NCBI GenBank assembly: GCA_949293165.1
Contig: CASFCW010000019.1
Span: forward strand, 1-54,879
Origin: an uncultured bacterium
GTDB lineage: Bacteria > Bacillota > Clostridia > Oscillospirales > Oscillospiraceae
DNA: 54,879 nt
Direction: 5' to 3'
In this document: positions 49,957-54,879 of the stretch, one piece after another
Numbering within the stretch: the first letter of the stretch is position 1
Layout: each line of letters begins with the position of its first letter
Notes under the pieces: generated by a model
Databases searched by the model: none
The model's input: only the letters and a program-made list of their open reading frames with translations
Told to the model about the DNA's origin: nothing
Made by a program: the position numbers and the translations under genes

Positions 49957-51831
49957 TTACTCCAGCTCGAAGGCGCCGGTATAAAGCTGGTAGTAGATGC
50001 CGTGCTGGGCGATCAGATCCTCGTGGTCGCCCCGCTCCACGATGCGGCCGTGATCCAGCACCATGATGGCGTTGGAGTTGCGGACGGTGGACAGGCGGTG
50101 GGCGATGACGAATACGGTACGGCCGCACATCAGGGAGTCCATGCCCTGCTGGACGATGGCCTCGGTACGGGTGTCGATGGAGGAGGTGGCCTCATCCAGG
50201 ATCATCACAGGGGGATCGGCCACGGCGGCCCGGGCAATGGCAATCAGCTGGCGCTGGCCCTGAGACAGGTTGGCGCCGTTGCCGGTGAGCATGGTGTCGT
50301 AGCCCTGGGGCAGGCGGCGGATGAAGTCGTCGGCGTTGGCCAGCTTGGCGGCGGCCTCCACCTCCTCGTCGGTGGCATCCAGGTTGCCGTAACGGATGTT
50401 TTCCCGGACGGTGCCGGTAAACAGGTTGATGTCCTGGAGGACGATACCCAGGGAGCGGCGGAGATCGGACTTGCGGATGTCGTTGATGGACACGCCGTCG
50501 TAGCGGATCTTGCCGTCAGCAATGTCATAGAACCGGTTAATCAGGTTGGTGATGGTGGTCTTGCCGGCGCCGGTAGCGCCCACAAAGGCCAGCTTCTGGC
50601 CGGGCTTGGCAAAGAGGGTGACATCGTGAAGGATGGTCTTGCCCTCCTCATAGGCAAAGTCCACATGGTCGAAGCGGACGTCGCCGGCCAGCTTGGTGTA
50701 GGTAAAGCTGCCATCCTCCTGAGGCACCTTCCAGGCCCACAGGTTGGTGCGGTCCTCGGTCTCGGTGAGGGCGCCGTCCTTCTGGAAGGCCACATTTACC
50801 AGGGTGACGGTGCCATGATCCTCCTCAGAGGGTTCATCCATCAGGTCGAAGATCCGCTGAGCGCCGGCCAGGGCCATAATCACCGAGTTGAGCTGCTGGG
50901 AAATCTGGCTGATGGGGTTGCTGAAGCTCTTGGACAGCTGGAGGAAGCTGGCGATGGTGCCCAGGGTGATGGTGCCGTCCACCCCGCTGAGGGCGAAGGC
51001 CCCGCCCATGATGGCAATGACGGCATACTGGATGTTGCCGATATTCATAAGGATGGGCATGAGGATGTTGGCGTACTTATTGGCCCGGTTGGCGGCGTCA
51101 AACAGCTCGTCGTTGACCTGGTCAAAACCCTCCTGAGCCTCCTGCTCGTGGCAGAAAACCTTGACCACCTTCTGGCCGTTAATCATCTCCTCCACGTAGC
51201 CGTTGAGGTTGCCGATCTTCTCCTGCTGGCGGCGGAAGTACCGGCCGCTGCGCCCGGCCAGGAGCTTGACAATCCGCAGCATGAAGAAGATGCACACGAT
51301 GACCACGATGGTCAGAGGGATGTTGAGCACCACCATACTGATGAAGGTGACCACAATCATCATCATGGAGTTAATCATCTGGGGCACACTCTGGGACAGC
51401 ATCTGGCGGAGGGTATCCACGTCATTGGTGTAAATACTCATCACATCGCCGTGGGGATGGGTGTCAAAATACCGGATGGGCAGGGTCTGCATGTGGCTGA
51501 ACAGGTCGTCACGGATCTTCTTCTGCATGCCCTGGGAGATGGTAACCATCAGCCGGTTATACAGGAAGGCGCACACCACACCCAACACATACAGCCCGGC
51601 CATCATGGAAATGACCCGTGCCAGGTCGTCATAGACCGGCGTCTCCATGGCCAGCAGCGGAGTGATATAGTTGTCAATCAGGGTACCCAGGAACAGGGAG
51701 CCGGACACAGAGGCCACGGCGGTAATCAGAATGCAGATCAGCACCAGCACAAAGCGCAGCTGGTAGCCCCGGCCCAGATAGCTCATCAGGCGGCGGACGG
51801 TATGGCGCTTGTTCACAACGGGTTTATTCAT
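49957..51831 (-). CDS. Heterodimeric ABC exporter, subunit with consensus ATPase site
   Basis: A 624-residue type-I exporter half: six helices (about 20-330) and a C-terminal nucleotide-binding domain. Walker A is GATGAGKTT, signature LSQGQRQ, Walker B VMILDEATSSID with the catalytic Glu, and the switch His in IAHRLST. An extra about 40 residues between the membrane and ATPase parts (about 395-430) contain a strand-rich insertion. ATG at 51831 overlaps the stop of the upstream ABC gene (ATGAATAA). Substrates of such pairs are drugs, peptides or lipids; specificity is not readable. Confidence 0.92.
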   Translation of the reverse strand: MNKPVVNKRHTVRRLMSYLGRGYQLRFVLVLICILITAVASVSGSLFLGTLIDNYITPLLAMETPVYDDLARVISMMAGLYVLGVVCAFLYNRLMVTISQGMQKKIRDDLFSHMQTLPIRYFDTHPHGDVMSIYTNDVDTLRQMLSQSVPQMINSMMMIVVTFISMVVLNIPLTIVVIVCIFFMLRIVKLLAGRSGRYFRRQQEKIGNLNGYVEEMINGQKVVKVFCHEQEAQEGFDQVNDELFDAANRANKYANILMPILMNIGNIQYAVIAIMGGAFALSGVDGTITLGTIASFLQLSKSFSNPISQISQQLNSVIMALAGAQRIFDLMDEPSEEDHGTVTLVNVAFQKDGALTETEDRTNLWAWKVPQEDGSFTYTKLAGDVRFDHVDFAYEEGKTILHDVTLFAKPGQKLAFVGATGAGKTTITNLINRFYDIADGKIRYDGVSINDIRKSDLRRSLGIVLQDINLFTGTVRENIRYGNLDATDEEVEAAAKLANADDFIRRLPQGYDTMLTGNGANLSQGQRQLIAIARAAVADPPVMILDEATSSIDTRTEAIVQQGMDSLMCGRTVFVIAHRLSTVRNSNAIMVLDHGRIVERGDHEDLIAQHGIYYQLYTGAFELE

Positions 51832-53560
51832 TCTCGTCGCCCCCCTTGGTCTGAGATTCATAAATTTCGCGGTAGATGTCACAGGACTGGAGCAGCTGGT
51901 CGTGGCTGCCCATGGCGGCGATCTTGCCGCCGTCCATCACCAGGATCAGGTCGGCATCCTCGATGGAGGAGATACGCTGGGCGATGATGAACTTGGTGGT
52001 CTCGGGGATCTCCTCCCGGAAGGCCTTGCGGATCAGGGCGTCGGTTTTGGTGTCCACAGCGGAAGTGGAGTCGTCCAGAATCAAAATCTTAGGCTTTTTC
52101 AGCAGGGCGCGGGCAATACACAGCCGCTGCTTCTGGCCGCCGGAGACGTTGGAGCCGCCCTGCTCAATGTGGGTGTCGTACTTGTCGGGGAACTCCTGGA
52201 TGAAGGGATCGGCCTGGGCCAGCTTGCAGACCCGGACCATCTCCTCATCGGTGGCGTTGGGGTCGCCCCAGCGCAGGTTCTCCTTGATGGAGCCGGAAAA
52301 GAGGACGTTCTTCTGCAGCACCATGGCCACCTGGTTTCTCAGGGTCTCCATATCGTAATCCCGCACATCCACGCCGCCCACCAGGACGCGGCCCTCGGTG
52401 GTGTCGTACAGGCGGGGAATCAGCTGCACCAGGGTGGACTTGGAGGTGCCGGTGCCGCCCAGAATACCCACGGTGTAGCCGGAGGGAATGGTGAGATTCA
52501 CATTCTTCAGGCACTCCTTATCCGGGTCCATGGCATAGCTGAAGCTGACGTTTTCAAAGACCACGGAGCCGTCCTTCACCTCCATGACCGGGTTGGCGCC
52601 GTTGGACAGATCGCTGGTCTCGTTGAGCAGCTCCACAATACGCTCGGCAGAGGCGCGGGCAATGATAATCATGACCATGACCATGGACAGCATCATCAGG
52701 CTCATGAGGATCATCATGATGTAGCTGAACATGCTGGTCAGCTGGCCAGGGGTCAGCTCGTTGCTCACCACCAGATGGGCGCCAATCCAGGACACAGCCA
52801 GGATGCAGGTATAGACGCAGCCCTGCATGAGGGGGGCGTTGAAGGCCACAAGCTTCTCAGCGGCGGAGAACTCATCGAAAATCTCCTGGGAAACCTTTCC
52901 GAATTTTTCCCGCTCATGGTCCTCCCGGACGAAGGACTTGACCACACGGATGCCCAGCAGATTCTCCTGCACCACATTGTTCAGCCAGTCGTACTTCTTA
53001 AACACCTTCTCAAACCGGGGGTGGGCCTGGCTCATGATAACCGTCAGGCCGATGGCCAGCACAGGGATAACAAACAGGAAGATCATGGCCAGCCGGGGGT
53101 TGATGGTGAAGGTGAGATACCAGGCGCAGATCAGCATCACCGGGCTTCTCACCGCGATGCGAATAATCATCATGAAGGCCATCTGCACATTGGTCACGTC
53201 AGTGGTCAGACGGGTGATGATACCGCCGGTGGAATACTTGTCAATGTTGGAAAAGGCAAAGGTCTGCACGTTGCGGTACATCTCCCTGCGGAGATTGCGG
53301 GACAGGCCAGTAGCCGCGTGGGCGGCATACCGGCCAGACATGGCGCCCAAAAACAGAGCCACCATAGCCATGACAATCACCAACGCCCCGTATTGCAGAA
53401 TCAGCGTTAAGTTGCCTGCCTTTACACCTTCATCCAGCAGTTTTCCCGTTGTCATGGGAATCAGCACATCAAAGGCCACCTCGCCCATCACGAAGATAGG
53501 GGTCAGGATGGCCTCACGCTTGAACTCTTGGAGACAGCTAAGCAGTCCTCGTTTTTTCAT
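51824..53560 (-). CDS. Heterodimeric ABC exporter, subunit with degenerate ATPase site
   Basis: A 578-residue exporter half, six helices (about 10-300) then the ATPase. Walker A is unusual, GGTGTSKST (Ser for the usual Gly before Lys), signature NVSGGQKQR is normal, and Walker B reads ILILDDSTSAVD, with Asp instead of the catalytic Glu. This asymmetry is the mark of TM287/288- or BmrCD-type heterodimers, where one site turns over slowly. The start overlaps the marR stop (ATGA). AAGGAGG precedes it. Confidence 0.93.
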   Translation of the reverse strand: MKKRGLLSCLQEFKREAILTPIFVMGEVAFDVLIPMTTGKLLDEGVKAGNLTLILQYGALVIVMAMVALFLGAMSGRYAAHAATGLSRNLRREMYRNVQTFAFSNIDKYSTGGIITRLTTDVTNVQMAFMMIIRIAVRSPVMLICAWYLTFTINPRLAMIFLFVIPVLAIGLTVIMSQAHPRFEKVFKKYDWLNNVVQENLLGIRVVKSFVREDHEREKFGKVSQEIFDEFSAAEKLVAFNAPLMQGCVYTCILAVSWIGAHLVVSNELTPGQLTSMFSYIMMILMSLMMLSMVMVMIIIARASAERIVELLNETSDLSNGANPVMEVKDGSVVFENVSFSYAMDPDKECLKNVNLTIPSGYTVGILGGTGTSKSTLVQLIPRLYDTTEGRVLVGGVDVRDYDMETLRNQVAMVLQKNVLFSGSIKENLRWGDPNATDEEMVRVCKLAQADPFIQEFPDKYDTHIEQGGSNVSGGQKQRLCIARALLKKPKILILDDSTSAVDTKTDALIRKAFREEIPETTKFIIAQRISSIEDADLILVMDGGKIAAMGSHDQLLQSCDIYREIYESQTKGGDENE

Positions 53561-54054
53561 AGGGTTTCCTCCTTGGACATCACTTGGTTTCCTTGGGGCG
53601 CGGCTGCCCCGGGCGCCTCCTCCGCCAGATTGCGCTTGAGCTTATCCATGGTGCTCATAAACTGGCCAATCTCCTCCTGGGTCAGGCCCTGGGTGAGCAC
53701 AGCCTCCACAGCGTCAATCCGATTCAGAATCTCCTGGTGCAGAGCCATCGCCCTGGGCGTGGGCATCACCTGCTTGAGGCGGGCGTCCCGCTGGACAGGG
53801 CGGCGCTGGATCAGCCCCTCCTCCTCCATGCTTTTCAACAGGCGGGAAGCAGTGGAACGGCGGATATAAAATACATGTTCCAAATCCTTCTGAAAGATCT
53901 CCTGCTCTGCGTTGCGGCACAAAAAGCCAAGCAGCATCCGCTCCATCTCCGTGCAGCGGTCGTGTTCTTCCCCGCAGCTGTATTCCCAGATCTTCCGGCG
54001 CATCAGGTTGGACACCGCCTTGATCTCATAGCCTACCCTGCGTACGGTCTGCAT
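53557..54054 (-). CDS. MarR-family transcriptional regulator
   Basis: A 165-residue winged-helix regulator. DNA-binding region about 55-105 with IFQKDLEHVFYIRRSTASRLLKSMEEEGLIQRRPVQRDARLK (helix-turn-helix and wing). The N- and C-terminal helices form the dimer interface. It is the first gene of a three-gene operon with the two ABC exporter subunits, coupled by overlapping stop/start codons, and its promoter spacer has an imperfect palindrome, which fits autorepression relieved by an exported compound. Confidence 0.92.
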   Translation of the reverse strand: MQTVRRVGYEIKAVSNLMRRKIWEYSCGEEHDRCTEMERMLLGFLCRNAEQEIFQKDLEHVFYIRRSTASRLLKSMEEEGLIQRRPVQRDARLKQVMPTPRAMALHQEILNRIDAVEAVLTQGLTQEEIGQFMSTMDKLKRNLAEEAPGAAAPQGNQVMSKEETL

Positions 54055-54077
54055 GCTATCACCTCACTTTATGTTCC

Positions 54078-54106
54078 ATTTTAGTTGCTTTGCTAACAAT
54101 TGTCAA
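54078..54106 (-). promoter_or_regulatory. Promoter and probable MarR operator
   Basis: TTGACA (54101-54106), 17-bp spacer, TAAAAT (54078-54083) on the minus strand. The spacer and -10 hold TTGTTAGC-AAA-GCAACTAA (54081-54099), an imperfect inverted repeat of the size MarR dimers bind, so a bound regulator would cover the polymerase site. Confidence 0.75.
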
Positions 54107-54315
54107 TGGCAGGTCGAACACAAATCCGACCAATCTGACAAGTTATCTTTGTTCATTCTACTATTCTCCCAAACCAAGCAAGTGAAGATTGGAGGGACGG
54201 CTCCATCGTCCCGTCCTCACCACGAAGCAGGGACTTTTCGACGTCAGAAAGGGGGAATTGAGAGCAGCCATAAAAATGTGGACCGATGGAAACCATCGAT
54301 CCACACGGTATCTTC

Positions 54316-54419
54316 TCTTTCGTGCTGGGATGTGGAGCCATATCCAAATTCCAGGCGGCGAGAAGGAAAGCGCCAGCTTTCCGGGAAAATTCTTTGCCTA
54401 CTTTCTTTCAAGAAAGTAG
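54316..54419 (+). repeat. Module A repeat, copy 7
   Basis: A full copy with stem 1 GGAAAGC-GCCA-GCTTTCC and stem 2 CTACTTTCTT-TC-AAGAAAGTAG. It is followed directly by module B, the same A-B order as at 4772-4984. Confidence 0.9.
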
Positions 54420-54551
54420 TGCCGCCTGCGGGCGGGTTCCTTTTGTTACACGACAAAAGGAACCAAAAACGTGCCGGGGGGCGCGGGGAGCAGAAGTCAT
54501 GGCAAGCCATGACTTATCCCCGCTCTCCCCCCGGACCCCCATAGGTGGTCG
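54420..54551 (+). repeat. Module B repeat, copy 2
   Basis: Contains GGTTCCTTTTGT-TACAC-GACAAAAGGAACC, then GTCATGG-CAAG-CCATGAC, bounded by G-rich and C-rich partners and ending ATAGGTGGTCGAA. Confidence 0.88.
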
Positions 54552-54579
54552 AATACCCTTTTATGGAGGGCAGTAGATA

Positions 54580-54662
54580 ACGCTCAAAAGACAAGGGGCT
54601 TTGTACGGGGGTTTTGGCCCCATCCCTCCGGCCCGTTCGTAAGGGCGCACATTGTGCGCCCG
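54580..54662 (+). repeat. Module C repeat, copy 2
   Basis: CGCTCAAAAGACAAGGGGC through CATCCCTCCGGCCC to the palindrome GGGCGCACATTGTGCGCCC. It lines up with 5333-5415 with scattered base differences. Confidence 0.85.
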
Positions 54663-54675
54663 CAGCGGCAGATTG

Positions 54676-54780
54676 TCTTTCGTGCTGGATTGCGGAGCCA
54701 AGTCCCAACCCCAGGCGGCGAGAAGGAAAGCGTTAGCTTTCCGCGAAAGTTCTTTGCTTCCTTTCTTACTAGAAAGGCAG
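54676..54780 (+). repeat. Module A repeat, copy 8
   Basis: A full copy. Stem 1 is GGAAAGC-GTTA-GCTTTCC; stem 2 is CCTTTCT-TAC-TAGAAAGG-type, with its own paired changes relative to the other copies. Module B follows at 54783. Confidence 0.87.
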
Positions 54781-54782
54781 TT

Positions 54783-54879
54783 CCGCCTGCGGGCGGGTTC
54801 CTTTTGTTACACGACAAAAGGAACCAAAAACGTGCCGGGGGTCCGCGGGGAGCAGAAGTCATGGGCAGGCCCATGACTT
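54783..54879 (+). repeat. Module B repeat, copy 3 (cut by window end)
   Basis: Same order as copy 2. The central stem is GTCATGGGC-AG-GCCCATGAC instead of GTCATGG-CAAG-CCATGAC: the loop bases have changed but extended pairing is kept. Confidence 0.85.

Larger units (their letters stand above)
54107..54879. other. Gene-free repeat block at the right edge
   Basis: It contains module-A copies 7 and 8, module-B copies at 54420 and 54783 (cut by the window end), one module C, and short hairpins such as GGGACGG-N6-CGTCCC near 54193-54213 and GTGGACCGATGG-AAA-CCATCGATCCAC near 54278-54304. I find no plausible gene here. Confidence 0.8.

Overview
This window reads as a chromosomal segment of a GC-rich, spore-forming Clostridia bacterium, most likely an Oscillospiraceae gut commensal of the Flavonifractor/Lawsonibacter/Pseudoflavonifractor type. 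The evidence is a SigH-type sporulation sigma factor, a YlmC/YmxH sporulation protein, a PolC-type replicase, the MEP isoprenoid genes dxr and ispG, the order tig-clpP-clpX-lon-ysxC, and good sigma-A promoters. Species assignment is inference; no rRNA or tRNA gene was seen.

Layout. 1-4.5 kb (minus strand): ymxH behind a hexamer tandem repeat, a three-gene osmoprotectant (glycine betaine/choline-type) ABC importer, and a small helical protein. 4.5-5.7 kb: a gene-free block of dispersed structured repeats. 5.7-13.2 kb: purF, a glycerophosphodiesterase, a MocR regulator divergent from an ECF transporter S component, a LysR regulator, a cysteine-rich small protein, and a purine-type NCS2 permease broken by a deletion. 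13.2-19.9 kb: the protein quality-control operon tig-clpP-clpX-lon-ysxC. 20-27.7 kb: thrC with a phosphoesterase; rplS, rbgA, rnhB, yraN; trmK with a Nif3-like gene; two small Cys proteins; sigH. 27.7-32.9 kb: ruvC, ruvA and ruvB interleaved with small membrane or unknown genes and ending in glmM. 33-38 kb: a SulP transporter, more repeats, a Bax-inhibitor-1-like protein and an LTA-synthase-like sulfatase. 38-48.8 kb: pyrH-frr-uppS-cdsA-dxr-rseP-ispG-polC, which joins translation recycling, lipid/isoprenoid/envelope synthesis and replication. 48.8-54.1 kb: a ZIP metal transporter and a MarR-controlled heterodimeric ABC exporter. 54.1-54.9 kb: another repeat block running off the right edge.

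The most unusual content is a family of dispersed intergenic repeats. Module A occurs eight times, in both orientations, and folds into two stem-loops whose stems differ between copies by compensatory base changes. Two further palindromic modules (B and C) often accompany it. Two module-A copies end exactly at the stop codon of a neighbouring gene. Other items worth checking: a DUF3784 gene frameshifted at a T7 run; an NCS2 permease lacking one internal segment; a duplicated polC 3' end carrying the clamp-binding peptide; a strong promoter whose -10 overlaps the sigH start codon; a terminator placed between the purF promoter and purF; and a MocR regulator with Arg where the PLP-binding Lys is expected.
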